This document shows, in pieces, positions 37,501 to 48,200 of a stretch of 64,000 nt of DNA (its first letter is position 1; every line of letters begins with the position of its first letter). Below the pieces are notes generated by a model, which was not told the origin of the DNA, did no database searches, and saw only the letters and a program-made list of their open reading frames with translations. Source of the stretch: Hormiphora californensis (Eukaryota > Ctenophora > Tentaculata > Cydippida > Pleurobrachiidae); NCBI GenBank assembly GCA_020137815.1, contig CM035350.1:8526712-8590711 (forward strand), in the 5' to 3' direction. The translations under genes were made by a program, and so were the position numbers.

Positions 37501-39645
37501 ATAGCCCCAGTCCCAATCATTATGGAACAACCTAATATGTGTGTGTTACATTGAGTAGAATCGTGTTTACTTGTTACTGCAGATGTCCAAAAGTTTAAAT
37601 AAAACCATTTTCCATCACTGTCACTTTGTCACCATCACCTTTAGGAACCGGCGATACCGGATATTTTTTTTCTCGATTCGATCTCGATCATTTTTTGAAC
37701 GACCAAAATTTTTCGATTCTATCCCGATTCGATCTTTGAGCAATCAAAAAATTTCGATTCGATCTCGATTCGATCTTTCGGCATTTTCAAAATATCGAGT
37801 CTATTCTCGATTCGTCGATCTTTTGGGGTAAGGGACATGAAGAAGAGAGGGATGAGTTAGAGGAAAGGAGCGGAGGAGAAAAGGGGAGGGTAACCGGGCT
37901 AAAAGCGAGGAGATTGTGGAATACAGGGAAGAGATCGAAATGATAGGAGTGTTAACCATTTTTCGATTCGATCTCGACTTTCCGATCTTTGAGCGATCAA
38001 ATCCTCGATCGCTCTCGATTCGATATTTGAAGGGTTGAAAAACTTGCATATTCGATCTCGATTCTATCTTTTCGGTGTTCAAAATATTCTTCGATTCTCT
38101 ATTCATCTCTGGCGAACAAACAATAGCGATTCGATCTCGATTCGATCTTTGTGTCCGAACAAAAAACTTTCGATTCGATCTCGTTCATCGATTTCTTTCT
38201 ATTCGATCCCAGAATAGCGCACCCGGTTTCTAAGTCTCACTGGCTAGGAACCGACGATTCTTGATATTTTCTTCTCGATCCCGATTCGATTTTTGGGCGA
38301 CCGATCAAAATTTATCGATTCGATCTCGATTCCATCTTTGGGCGATTGGAAAATATCGATTCGATTTTTTGGGGTTCAAAAAATATCGATTCGATTTCGA
38401 TTCGATCTTTGGGTGATAAAAAACTTTCGATTCGATCTCGATTCGATCATTAAGCGTTCAAAAACTTTCGATTCGATCTCGATTCGATCTTTGGGCGATA
38501 AAAACTACTCGATTCGATCTCGATTCGATCTTTGAGGGTCCAAAAAATCTCGATTCGATCTCGATTCGATCTTTGGACGATCAAAAAATCTCGATTCGAT
38601 CTCGATTCGATCTCTGAGCTCAAAAAACTACTCGATTCGATTCGATTCGATTCGATCTCTCGATCTTTCGATTCGATTCGATATTATCGCCGGTTCCTAA
38701 TCACCTTATAACTGCATTTAGCCACTACAGTCTCCATTTCTTCAGGCCGGTGATCAAGAGACCTCCACCGCCCCCACCTAAAGCTGGTTTTAGTCCCCCA
38801 CGTCGACCTGTAACTACAGCCAATGATGATGCCCCTGTGTTTCTGAGAAATCTAAAGGATGGCTTGAAACCAACCCCCAGACAGGACAACAGAACTTACA
38901 GTGATTCCATGAAACAGCCCCCTAAATTCAAACCTCTTACTAAAAACGGGGCAGCTGGCCAGGAAAAGCAGTCCAGCGAATCTAACCTTCCCAAGAAACT
39001 ACTGACACCAAAAGGACTAGCAGGTATTGCTTCTATTACCGTGTTACTAGCAAGTGTTTTACTAAGTTGCCATGGTAACCCAACGTTGTTTCACAGGAAA
39101 GTCTCGTGAAGAAAGGAAACTGGAGATCTCTACCCCTCACTCAAGTACGGGTCATCTCCTAATAGGCCTAGACGGCAGACCCAAATCCATTGCTACTGCA
39201 CGTGACATAGAACAACCGTAAGTTTACTATCCCGCCTTCAATTTTCTGTTTTCGGTTTTCAGGTTTTTCGGGGCGCTCACCCCCCGTCGCGTCTAGGGGT
39301 TGGAACTCAGTGCAGGGTAGCAATCAGAGCATTGCTTCTTCAAGGTCAGAAAGCATTGGAATGATGACTGAACCCAAGATTCTCCCCGCCTATTTCCTAT
39401 GATATCACTTTTTTACATTGTAATAATCAATGCGATCACTGAAGAGATCATTGAAATCAGAAATGATATCATTTTCAACAAATTGCAAAGGCCAAGCCCA
39501 TAAAAGGGCATCGATTATTTCCACTCAAATAACAAACAAAGTAGGAACTAAATATCAACTCAAATAACCAATGTCTATCTATTTCAGATCCGGTTTTAAC
39601 AGTCCCGACTTCAGTTCAACCCGGGCCCTCTTTGATAAACGATGA
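25555..39645 (+). CDS. ADAM metalloprotease-disintegrin with long proline-rich tail; several frame breaks
   Basis: Exons in order: signal peptide 25555-25597; prodomain 25810-25865, 26241-26311, about 26876-27007 and 27213-27427 (CQYTGAVLGEDEFSARIS, YLIEPARE). Then 27971-28117 (furin-like REKR, start of the reprolysin domain), 28358-28416, about 28554-28639, about 28840-28920 and 29031-29271 with the zinc site HELGHNLGMVHD. Then 29847-30006 and 30585-30741 (disintegrin, CDFPESCTG), 30814-30921 and 32774 onward (Cys-rich), 33641-33788 (EGF-like, CNNLNQCFCDRDW), 34881-35012 (transmembrane) and a cytoplasmic tail to 39645 rich in PxxP motifs. ADAMs are shedding proteases at the cell surface. The family frame is broken near 29650, 29955, 32874 and 33570, so this is either a decaying gene or uncorrected indels. 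Introns hold at least three DNA transposons. Confidence 0.8.
27480..27960. repeat. Tandem repeat of 100-120 bp units flush against an ADAM acceptor
   Basis: About four units share TCTAAAATTTGACGAAGA, a CCCC(AT)GATGAT segment, ATCGGGGGTG and CTCTTCAATCCATATCTCTC. The last unit ends ten bases before the acceptor at 27970. Confidence 0.8.
29225..29430. repeat. Minisatellite (about 40 bp, five copies) that duplicates an ADAM splice donor
   Basis: Each unit contains the last codons of the metalloprotease exon (GAGGCCAATTGCCCATGTAG) followed by the donor GTAGTGTGTG. Five donor copies, the last four slightly diverged, stand in tandem after 29271. Confidence 0.85.
29974..30062. repeat. 44-bp direct duplication of the ADAM disintegrin exon end and its donor
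   Basis: GAGGATTGCCCCTTTCTAGA through CTGCTGTGAG then donor GTAGGTGTGA at 29974-30017 is repeated at 30018-30062 with one change. A further partial copy (GTGTGAGGTAGGTTG) is near 30107. Confidence 0.85.
31081..32723. mobile_element. DNA transposon remnant with about 60-bp inverted ends and TA target duplication
   Basis: TTGTGACAAGTGAAAACAAG at 31081 is inverted as CTTGTTTTCACTTGTCACAA ending at 32723, and similarity continues through AACAAATGTT and CACGCG. TA flanks both ends, as in Tc1/mariner-type insertions. No intact transposase is readable. Inside, about 32217-32445, GGAGCA/TGCTCC ends flank GC hairpins. It sits in an intron of the ADAM gene. Confidence 0.75.
32217..32445. repeat. Nested short inverted repeat with GC hairpins
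   Basis: ACTTTATGAAGGAGCA at 32217 and TGCTCCTTCATTCAAGT at about 32430 are inverted partners. Between them are GGGTGAATGCC/GGCATTCACCC and ATGCCTTTTGC/GCAAAAAGGCAT stems. The same CTCCTTCATAAA word occurs near 3420 and 5250, so this is a dispersed family. Confidence 0.55.
34664..34850. mobile_element. Foldback element (AGGCAAAACTG family), copy 1
   Basis: AAGGCAAAACTGTCAAAATC, AAACCGCAGTTTTGC and their complements pair across the stretch (AAGGCAAAACTGCGGTTTACC). The outer CAGTTTTGCCTTGGGTCAG is also palindromic to 34815-34840. It has no coding capacity. Related sequence lies at 55890-56130. Confidence 0.65.
36635..37532. mobile_element. Mariner-like element with about 24-bp inverted ends, no intact transposase
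   Basis: GGTTGTTCCACAATGATCGG at 36635 is matched by the inverted CCAATCATTATGGAACAACC ending at 37532. The GGTTGTTCC start resembles mariner-type termini. Interior frames are short and unconvincing. It lies in an intron of the ADAM tail region. Confidence 0.6.
37642..38699. mobile_element. hAT-like element filled with TCGATTCGATCT satellite
   Basis: Terminal repeats TAGGAACCGGCGATA (37642) and TATCGCCGGTTCCTA (ending 38699) are flanked by the 8-bp direct repeat ATCACCTT at 37634-37641 and 38700-38707. An 8-bp duplication and a TAGG-type end are hAT hallmarks. The inside is almost wholly degenerate units of TTCGATTCGATCTCGATTCG with CTTTGGGCGATCAAAAA linkers, plus a unique patch at 37830-37950. 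An internal variant of the end (AGGAACCGACGATT) is at 38248. No transposase. Confidence 0.85.
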
Positions 39646-40138
39646 ATGGACTGTGTATGATGAAATAGACACTAAATTCCTGTTAATGTTCGTTAAATAA
39701 TGAAAGTTGTTGTTGTTATCTTCACACACAGACACTTTGAACCCCCTTTCTCTTATTTGATTTCTAATTTTCTTACTTATTTACATGTTTGGATAACTAT
39801 TTGCCACAAAATCTGTGTCTTGTTTGGATATGGTCTAATTAGATCCGTCTAGGGAGAGGATGGAACAATCTTTAGTCCGGTCTCACACGAAATTCCGAGA
39901 TACTCATGGGCGCTTTGTGCTCTGTTTGTTCAAATTACGAAGTCTACGTAGCGCGCGGAGACCAACTCGATGGGGGATGAGCGCGAAATCGCAGCTCACA
40001 TGGCTGATTCGGTACGCGCAAAACACACTCCGCGCTATCATTTGAAATTCCAAATATAACGCCGCGCATAACTGATCTCAAGCTCAGCTGAACTGGGGGT
40101 TTTCATTTTTTAAAAAAGCGGGTGGCAAAAAAAAAATA
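39646..40138. other. 3' flank of the ADAM gene
   Basis: No gene is seen. The stretch is the 3' flank of the ADAM gene up to the tail of the minus-strand LINE. A frame at 39860-40045 has no support. Confidence 0.4.
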
Positions 40139-40738
40139 ATAATAATAATATCGAACATTTTTATCCCGCTATCATGCGTTAAATATGATAGTCCACTACT
40201 CGTATTACTCGAACTAATAGCTATAACTAAAAGAACACCGAGATTATCGTTAAGACTCTCACCGCGTCTATAGCGGCCATCTCAAAGCCAGAGTAAAGCC
40301 ATAAATAATGCTTACTATGATTAAATTGATTAAAGATAAATAATTAGAGTAAAAAGATGATTAAATAATGAAATAAGTTGATTGGTATAAAATGAAGATG
40401 TAAATAAAAAGGGCTAAGTGAGGGACAATGTGCATGCTAACAGTTTGAACTAAATAAAAAGATAAAAAGGGGGATGGTGGGAAAATGCGGTAAAGATAAG
40501 AAGGAGATATAAAAATAAATAAGACGCCCGAAGGACGGGGTCATGAGTCAGGTTGAGATGATACAGTTAAAAAAATTAAAAGGATAGAAAATTGATTAAA
40601 AAATTATTAAATTGATTGATTGGTTGATTGATTGAGATTAAAATAGTATTATGATAATGTATAGTGTGGTGATTATGGATGATGCCTTGTCTTTGGGTCT
40701 TGCCTTTGGTCTTGTCTTTGGATTCAGTTTAGGATGCA

Positions 40739-43700
40739 TTATGGACAGGAAGGGTTTAGGATTCTAGTTTTCGTCCTCGGTGTTCTAGGCGCCTTTTTAC
40801 AATCAGGATAGGCGATTGCGAAAAGGTACGACTTCAACATTGTCTTGAACATTTCGAGAGATGTCGCTTCTCTTAGATTCCTGGGCAGCTTGTTCCATAT
40901 CTTAGGAGCACATACACTGAAAGCCTTCTGTGTACTAAGATATTTGTGGTCATGGCGTCTTTCCAATAGGGTCAGGTCCTCATCAAGACGAACTTTTCTG
41001 GTCTTTGGTTGCCTGCGTGTAATCATTTCTGAGAGATACTCAGGCACAAGTCCATGAAGACATTTGTAGACCAAAAGGCAGATTTTGAATTCGATTCTTT
41101 GCTCAACTGGCAAGAAGTGGAGTTTCATCCTCATCTCAGTAACACCACGTCTACCTTTTGAACCATAGATGAATCTGGTAGCACTGTTCTGCACCTTTTG
41201 CAGTCTTTGTAGATCACGCTTTGAGAGTCCTACTAATAATGCATTACCAAAATCAAGCCTGGAATGGACAAGTGCATGAACAAGCTGAGTTTTTAATTCC
41301 ACAGAGAGTCCCTTCCTAATTCTCCACAGGTTCGCCAGCTGACTCCAACAAGACTGTATAACTCGGGATACGTGTGATGACATGGAGAGGGTTTGATCAA
41401 ACCAGATTCCCAAATTACGAGCTTCTGTGGATGGTTCAGTCGGCTGACCATCGTTCTCTTGAAGAAGGATAGACATAGGGTTCGGTGTCTTATCAGCCTT
41501 GTTGTTGATAAAAAGCACCTCGGTTTTACCTGCATTCAGTTTTAGGTAGTTCGTCTTCATCCACCATTTAATGTGTTGCAGGCATTTTTGGACATTCTCA
41601 AAGATACTGTCTTGGTCCATTCTGTTGAAGCTAACATAGAGTTGGGTATCATCAGCATACATGTGAACTTGTAGGCCATATATACCTGCAATATCTTGGA
41701 GCTCTCGGGTATACATAATAAACAAGATCGGTCCAAGGATAGACCCTTGTGGCACTCCAATATCAATTTCGATTGATGGAGAGTTCTCTTCCCCGATATT
41801 TACAGATGTCATTCTGCCTGTAAGATAGGATCGAAACCATTCCAACGCAGTCAGTTTGATACCATAGTTAATACGTAGTTTATCTAACAGGGTGGAATGC
41901 TTGACGGTGTCAAAGGCCGCAGATAGGTCAAGCAGCAGAAGAATAACTTTTGATTTACTGTCCATTAGGAGAAGGATATCGTTGAATATCTTCAGCGTTG
42001 CTGTTTCACAGGAATGGTACCTTCGGTATGCTGATTGCTTAGCTGGTAGGAGCTTGTTTTCCTCTAGGTATTCGATCAGCTGTATTGATACACACTTTTC
42101 AACAATTTTCGAGACAAAACTAAGGTTGCTTATTGGCCGGTAGCTGTTTAACTGTTCAGAGTCCAGATCTTTACCTTTAAACGATGGTCGGATAATGGCT
42201 TCTTTAAAGTCTTTTGGAAAAACACCTTTAGTGAGGCTATCGTTTACAATCCGAGATAGTGCAGGAATAAGCTCAGGAAGCGCATCACTTACCATACTTG
42301 AAGGCATTGGGTCCAGTGAACAGTGTTTCTTATTCATGTCACGGATAACTCTGACCAACTCCTCATCAGTTACTGGCCTGAACTTAGTAAGCGAAGATGT
42401 GCAAGCTGTTGGTGTAGGATGGATGCTGGGCATCGGCACGTCTTCAGCTTCAATCTCAGAGTAAATTGTTGTTACCTTTGATTTAAAGAACTCGTTAAAT
42501 CTGGTTGATAGTGGTATAATATCCGTGTTTGATGGTAACGTTGACGGGGTCTTTTCCTTTCCAAGCAAGCTATTGACTACTCGATTCGTGGTTTTCGGAT
42601 CACCTTTAAGTCCATCAAGTTTTTTGCTAAAGAAGGTGACTCTGGCATTGCAAAGTACCTTAGATGCGTACTTACCGGTACTTTTCCAGCAGTGGAATTT
42701 CGTAGTAAGCTTCTTGGGGTCGGTCTTCTTTAATCGGGCACATTTCCAGCGTCTCTCCGCTCCTCTCCTTTTTCGGCGAGCATGTTGGCATTCTCGTGTT
42801 CGTATCCATTGAGGTTGGTCAGGATTCTTAATCTTCTTTTCTTCTTCAGGTGCAACGTCATCCATAATTGATCGAAGAGTTGTGTTATACAACTTAACAC
42901 ATTTATCCTGGTCAGTTGGTAGGGTTTTAGCAAGTTTGGAGGTTCCTATGAGGTCACGTAGATCCATTGGGTCAACTGCTTTGATATTCCTGCATTTTAT
43001 CACCTGTTCATCTTCCTTCCTTTTTAGTGGTATACTTGCCATACATGTCACTAGGTAATGGTCTGGTGCAGGAGGGACAGGATATGAATCTATGTCAGTA
43101 ATTTCAATACCACCAGGAAGTCCCAGAAACATACTTGGTACCTGTTCTTCTGCTGATTCTTCAAGTCGGCTACAGAATGGGGTATTTATCAGATGAGCGG
43201 ATGGACATATAATTTCCTTTTCTTGGGTAAGGATCAGGTCCAGCGTCCCTCCTTTAACATGAGTCGGGCCTGTTATCTGATTTTTCCAACCAAACTGGTT
43301 CAGAAGTTCCTTGAATTTCCGGGCTTGGGGGTCCGTATCATTCTCAACATGGATGTTAAAATCTCCACATATCAGGCATCGTTCTTTCCTTTCCGCTAAC
43401 TTCAGAAACAGGTCCTCTAGTTCGTCTAAAAACATAGTAAACTGGCCTGAAGTCCCAGGACGATAAACAACAACTATTCGAGTGTTAGTGGGTTCCTTGA
43501 GAAGAACCTCGAGACATTCGAACTGTTTGAATTTGTGTGAGTATTTGCTCGTTTTTGTCCTCTTTCTGGTAATGATAGCTACACCACCTCCTCTGCCTTT
43601 GCGTGGCTGCGACACTATGTTGAAGCCTGCATCTTTGACAAGAGCACAGAGGGCACCATCATCTTTTTTCATCCACGTTTCAGTAAGAGCAAAAATTTCC

Positions 43701-43831
43701 AAGTCTTCATCCACTGCAAGTTCCAAGACATCAATTGCTTTGTTCCTTAGAGAGAAGCAGTTGAGTAGACCAAACTTCAGCCTTTTGGACACAGTTAGTT
43801 TTTTGATAGGTACTGGAGACGGATTGGGCAT
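40739..43831 (-). CDS. LINE ORF2: APE-type endonuclease and reverse transcriptase
   Basis: 1030 residues without a break. The N-terminal endonuclease/exonuclease/phosphatase fold shows LNCFSLRNK, LTETWM, GDFNIH and the terminal PDHYLV motif (about residues 15-265). The reverse transcriptase has FKEAIIRPSFKGKD, SYRPISNLSF, LDLSAAFDTV, GVPQGSILGPILF and the catalytic YADDTQ (about residues 545-760). The C-terminal part ends with WNKLPRNLREA-type sequence shared by CR1/Jockey-group elements. It nicks target DNA and copies the LINE RNA in place. Full-length and open, so recently active is plausible. Confidence 0.92.
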   Translation of the reverse strand: MPNPSPVPIKKLTVSKRLKFGLLNCFSLRNKAIDVLELAVDEDLEIFALTETWMKKDDGALCALVKDAGFNIVSQPRKGRGGGVAIITRKRTKTSKYSHKFKQFECLEVLLKEPTNTRIVVVYRPGTSGQFTMFLDELEDLFLKLAERKERCLICGDFNIHVENDTDPQARKFKELLNQFGWKNQITGPTHVKGGTLDLILTQEKEIICPSAHLINTPFCSRLEESAEEQVPSMFLGLPGGIEITDIDSYPVPPAPDHYLVTCMASIPLKRKEDEQVIKCRNIKAVDPMDLRDLIGTSKLAKTLPTDQDKCVKLYNTTLRSIMDDVAPEEEKKIKNPDQPQWIRTRECQHARRKRRGAERRWKCARLKKTDPKKLTTKFHCWKSTGKYASKVLCNARVTFFSKKLDGLKGDPKTTNRVVNSLLGKEKTPSTLPSNTDIIPLSTRFNEFFKSKVTTIYSEIEAEDVPMPSIHPTPTACTSSLTKFRPVTDEELVRVIRDMNKKHCSLDPMPSSMVSDALPELIPALSRIVNDSLTKGVFPKDFKEAIIRPSFKGKDLDSEQLNSYRPISNLSFVSKIVEKCVSIQLIEYLEENKLLPAKQSAYRRYHSCETATLKIFNDILLLMDSKSKVILLLLDLSAAFDTVKHSTLLDKLRINYGIKLTALEWFRSYLTGRMTSVNIGEENSPSIEIDIGVPQGSILGPILFIMYTRELQDIAGIYGLQVHMYADDTQLYVSFNRMDQDSIFENVQKCLQHIKWWMKTNYLKLNAGKTEVLFINNKADKTPNPMSILLQENDGQPTEPSTEARNLGIWFDQTLSMSSHVSRVIQSCWSQLANLWRIRKGLSVELKTQLVHALVHSRLDFGNALLVGLSKRDLQRLQKVQNSATRFIYGSKGRRGVTEMRMKLHFLPVEQRIEFKICLLVYKCLHGLVPEYLSEMITRRQPKTRKVRLDEDLTLLERRHDHKYLSTQKAFSVCAPKIWNKLPRNLREATSLEMFKTMLKSYLFAIAYPDCKKAPRTPRTKTRILNPSCP

Positions 43832-45144
43832 TGTGGGGCGGCGGCGTTGTGATCATGTGAACCTGCTTGAATGGATGGATTAGATGATTTAGCACAGTTA
43901 GAACATTTAAAGCAGGATCTATCACTCTTACTAGGGCACTCTTTTCCAATATGGTTCTCAGAACAACGGAAACATGTTGGCTCACTCTCTCGACAATCAG
44001 CTGCTAAGTGTCCATAACACTGACACTTATAACATTGCTTTACAAACACTCTCTCTTCTACATGGCAGTTATAACTGCCAACATGAATGGAACCCCTACT
44101 AAGAATCAGGTCGCCAAGGGGCTTACTGACCTTCAACCCAATAGTGGCTTCGTTCACGTTTCGGTTATGTCTCTGAAACGAAACTACGGACATCTCTTCG
44201 CCATTTTCCACCATCTCGGCAATCATTGGGTTCAAATCAACTATCGAATCTAAAATCATTGTATCTGTCTCATCTCTATCGGTCACATGTACAGGGATAA
44301 ACGACACATCTGCTCCTTTAACAGAGAGTTTTGGTGCATGGACAAACTTCGTCACTCCAATATTCTCCGCTTTTACTTTCTCAGCTGCACTGTTCATTTC
44401 ATTAGCACTTTTGAACCAGTATTGTACAGACCCGTCACTTTGTTGTTTCCTATACTCTGTTGGGATCTTCTTGAAAATAGAGCTGGCCGTTTCGGTATCT
44501 TTTCCAGCGATTGTAAGCCTAGCTGGTGCTAGGTTCTTCTTTGCGACTTGGGAATAACTCACGTTTGGTTGTGCATCAGTAGCAGGCTTCGGATTTGGCT
44601 TCATTTGTTTGGAGATTTCTGCTGCAACCGTCACGGAAACGGTGGCCAGAATTTCATCTTGGAATTTCTTCAGGCGATCGTCGAGAGTTGGTTCTAGTGC
44701 TAGGTTACACTGCTCTACTTCTTGGTAGCATGGGGGACATAGCCAACACATTCCCCTTTTACTCACAGCTACTGTATCGTCATCAGGATCTTCGGCTTTG
44801 CATCTCAGGCACGTCACCTTCACTGCTGCATCTTGAACGGACCGGGCCATAGCTTCTTCTGCTCTCTTTGATTCAGATCTCGTCAGCGGTCCGAGGGGGG
44901 TCATTGAGTCATGCTTCCTGAAACTCAAATTAATTTGTTTAAAGTAGTGTTGAAAAGTTTGAAAATGTTCGAATTCGAAATTCCTCTCCTTTGAAGTTTG
45001 AACCACGCGGTACGCAGTTTTAGCGGCTGTCTGAAACAGGTGACTAGACTGCAGTGTAGGCAACGGCTTGCTCCTGAGGTTGGAGCCCTCAGGAAAACTC
45101 TCATGGGTCGCAGTGCGTCGCACGCACTCGCCGGATCCTCGCAA
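43795..45144 (-). CDS. LINE ORF1 (gag-like, zinc knuckles)
   Basis: 449 residues. Near residues 105-140 is a PHD-like Cys pattern (CLRCKAEDPDD, CWLCPPCYQEVEQC). The C-terminal part has CCHC knuckles (CYKCQCYGHLAADC and CFRCSENHIGKEC) and a further Cys pair. Such proteins bind the LINE RNA and form the ribonucleoprotein with ORF2. The stop lies 37 nt inside ORF2, so ORF2 probably needs reinitiation or a frame change. No internal stops. The start ATG at 45144 is the first in frame but an upstream one at 45182 in another frame makes it only likely. Confidence 0.8.
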   Translation of the reverse strand: MRGSGECVRRTATHESFPEGSNLRSKPLPTLQSSHLFQTAAKTAYRVVQTSKERNFEFEHFQTFQHYFKQINLSFRKHDSMTPLGPLTRSESKRAEEAMARSVQDAAVKVTCLRCKAEDPDDDTVAVSKRGMCWLCPPCYQEVEQCNLALEPTLDDRLKKFQDEILATVSVTVAAEISKQMKPNPKPATDAQPNVSYSQVAKKNLAPARLTIAGKDTETASSIFKKIPTEYRKQQSDGSVQYWFKSANEMNSAAEKVKAENIGVTKFVHAPKLSVKGADVSFIPVHVTDRDETDTMILDSIVDLNPMIAEMVENGEEMSVVSFQRHNRNVNEATIGLKVSKPLGDLILSRGSIHVGSYNCHVEERVFVKQCYKCQCYGHLAADCRESEPTCFRCSENHIGKECPSKSDRSCFKCSNCAKSSNPSIQAGSHDHNAAAPQCPIRLQYLSKN

Positions 45145-45295
45145 CGAGGGGCCATTCTAGCATGTGCGATTAACTTTTTCAAAAAGCATGAACCCCGTCA
45201 TTGAATAATGTACAGACAGGAAATTCTTCAAGTTTGAAGAGTAACCAAATTTAGTTCGGAGGTTTTTTTTTCTAAAGTTACCGAAACCTTAGCCG

Positions 45296-48200
45296 ATGGA
45301 CGATGAACAAGGAATAGCTAAGTATCACGAGATCGAAAGGGACAACCTTATACAACTTCTAAAGTTATGTATCAAGAGTTTTATTGATTATGCCTCTGTC
45401 GTTAAACTCCAGTCTCGAGGAGGAGCACTTCAACTCTCTATCAACTGTTCGTTGTCTTGGAAAAGGTAACAGCCACCTGGTGAGATGTATGAAGTACCTA
45501 TTCTTTAGACAATACCCAGTGCGACTTTTTAAGCTCATATATCATGTATTTTTTCAGATATTAAGTCATGGCCTTAGGGAGAAAACAGGACTATTTAATA
45601 GCCGGACAGATTTCTTCAATGTGCTGCAAACGGCACTGAAAGATGTGACATGGACAAAAGAATTATTCGAGAGCAGTGTCAACATGCCAAATTTAAAGTG
45701 AGAACTCGAACACATAACTATTACAGTTTACAATGTTGGAAAGGACCAAGAGAAATGTTTTAACCACTAATTATTACAGGACTTTCAATGGAAAGGGCCG
45801 AGCATTCCTTCGCCTAGTTATGATCCAGAAGAAATCTCACACTCTCTTTACAGATCTGTTAAACCAGTTGGACAAAGTAAGGTGAGAGCAAATCGAATTG
45901 TTTATGTTAATGATAGTCACCAACAATCAACATGCTGCTGTTTTATTAACTGTGTTCTATCATATCTCTTTATCAACCATGTGTTCTATATCTCTAGGTA
46001 TCTTTATGAGACCCACGCCCTACTGCTATCTGAAGAGGCGTGTGTGATATCAGGTCTGTTAGTGGGGATAAATGTGATAGATTGTAATCTCTGTTTAAAG
46101 GAATCGGATCTGGACAATCTACCACAGGTATATGTAAATATGCATAACAATATCATACCTTGAAGAACACTGAACAATGCCCACACACAGTACACCATCA
46201 CACGCCCTAACTGTATTATTCTCCTGTTATATGTCAATTCTATAATTCCCTCAGGTAATCCAACTGCGCCGGTATTTCCGTGATGGAAACCATTTGGAGG
46301 TGGTCACCCCTCCCGGGTCCCCTCGTCTCTCTGACTCCAGCTATCAACAAGTCCTGGACCAGAAGAGCTATGTTGAAGAAATAAACGAAAAGCTAAAGTA
46401 AGAAACCGTTTGTAAGTAGATGGATTCTTGCCATGGTACGCAGTCTGTATTTCATGCGATGGAATATGGAAATAATTTGTCAAATGAATTCACGGAAATA
46501 AGGAGAGAGATACAGTAAGAAAGGCTCCCGAAAGGCTGAATTCATCTTGCTAATTAGAAATTATCTATTTTAATTTATTTGATCTACTTCCTAGGTTGGA
46601 TTATCAGTTAACAGAGAAAAAGAGTTTAATGTTCCAGGATGAAAATGAAGTTTTATCAAAAGAGGTATGCCATCGTTTTAACCACTCATGTTCTTTTCTC
46701 TATTCTTAGTTGTCTGTGTTCATTGTTCTAGTCTTTAAACTCCTTGTTTTCGTTGCAAGATATTGGCAATCAAATCTGAACTAGAAGAGATAACTTCTGA
46801 ACGAGACTGTCTACGACAGAAGTGTAGTGAATCAGAGCACAGTTTCCAGCGTCGACTAACGGTTAGTAACACTTTTAAAATGGCATCCCAATGGGGGTAT
46901 TACTAGCACAAAACTGTATCTATTGCTGCAGATTGAGAGGGCTGATATAGCAACAGAAAGGGAGACGTATGAGGCATCCAGGTCAGGTCTCAATGAGCTG
47001 TATCTCTTGGCAAAGGCAGAGCTGGCGGCTGCACAAGAGAGGATTTCCCATTTGGAAAGTGACTTAGATATGGAACACAAAATAAAGGTATTACCTCTCC
47101 CTTTCTCTGTCTCTGTCTCGCTGTCTCTCTCTCTCTCTCTTTTGTCTCACTCTCTCTCTTTCTCTCTCTCCACCTATAGGAAGATGTCGACAAGGCGAAC
47201 GGGTTGCTTGAGAAGGAGCTGAGAGATAAAGAGGACACGATTGAAGCCCTAAGGAAGCAGTGCTCTGATGTTAAGAAACTCAACCTTACCATGTTTAGTA
47301 AGGTCCAGGTAAGGACACATTAATTAATTAATTGAGTTTAGAATTAATTGTTAAAACTAACTTATCTAGGATGCAGATAAGAAGATTGCAGAGAAGACAG
47401 AGTCACTAAAAAACAGCGAGGCTAAAAGTGAGATGTCTACTTCAGAATTATCTGAGTTACAACAGAGGTATAGTTACTGGGATAGTTGGAGTACAATGTT
47501 TTGTTTCCCTATTTCAAAGTTTGGTCTGTTCAATTTGTGTTACATCAGGAACAAAGAGTTGGACGTGGAAAATGTTGACTTGAAGAAAGAACTTGACATT
47601 GCCAAAACGAAGCTCCTTCAATCAGAAACGGGCCTGTAAGTCTTAGAAAGAGAACATGTTCCTGAGTTAGATTATCAATGATTATGATATTGTGATCATT
47701 ATGTGATTTTCTAACATTGATCTTCTCCAGGGAGCAGGCACAGACAGGGTTTGGGGTAGAGAAGGAATGGAGGGAAAATCTACAGAAACAGTGTACTGTG
47801 CACCGGGAGGAGATCTCTAAACTTCGTGCTGAGACTACCCAGGTAACCGTTTTAACCGCACTTTTGATACCATTTAACCTTTTTTCTTTTAGCTGAAGTC
47901 TGAACTTTTAATTTATTTGATCGCAATTGTCTTGGCTTCATCACCAATTATCGCCTAAAATCTAAATAGCTGCTCCGAGTCTGACTCCTAAACTACCTAA
48001 CCCATGTCCAGGTAGCAGAGATGAAGAGTGCTTTGAGACAGCTAAAAAGAGAGAATGATGATCTAAAGAGGAGTTGCAGTGAACAAGAGAGAGCCCTTGT
48101 AGAACTTGGTGATCATCTTAGCAGGTAAATGGCAGTGAAATTTATCTAACATGTCTCAACTCTTTTTGTACTACATCCTAGATATCAAAATTAGGAGGCC

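Larger units (their letters stand above)
40139..45250 (-). mobile_element. Non-LTR retrotransposon (CR1/L2/Jockey-like), two long open frames
   Basis: On the minus strand the order is ORF1 (45144-43795), ORF2 (43831-40739), an A/T-rich 3' UTR, then a terminal TATTATTATTATT tract at about 40139-40150. It lies between the ADAM and RUFY-like genes, ending about 50 bp before the RUFY start codon. Exact 5' end and target duplication were not resolved. Confidence 0.8.

Noticed and set aside
37571..38535. Ser/Arg/Phe-rich frames
   Set aside because: Satellite TCGATTCGATCT inside the hAT-like element.
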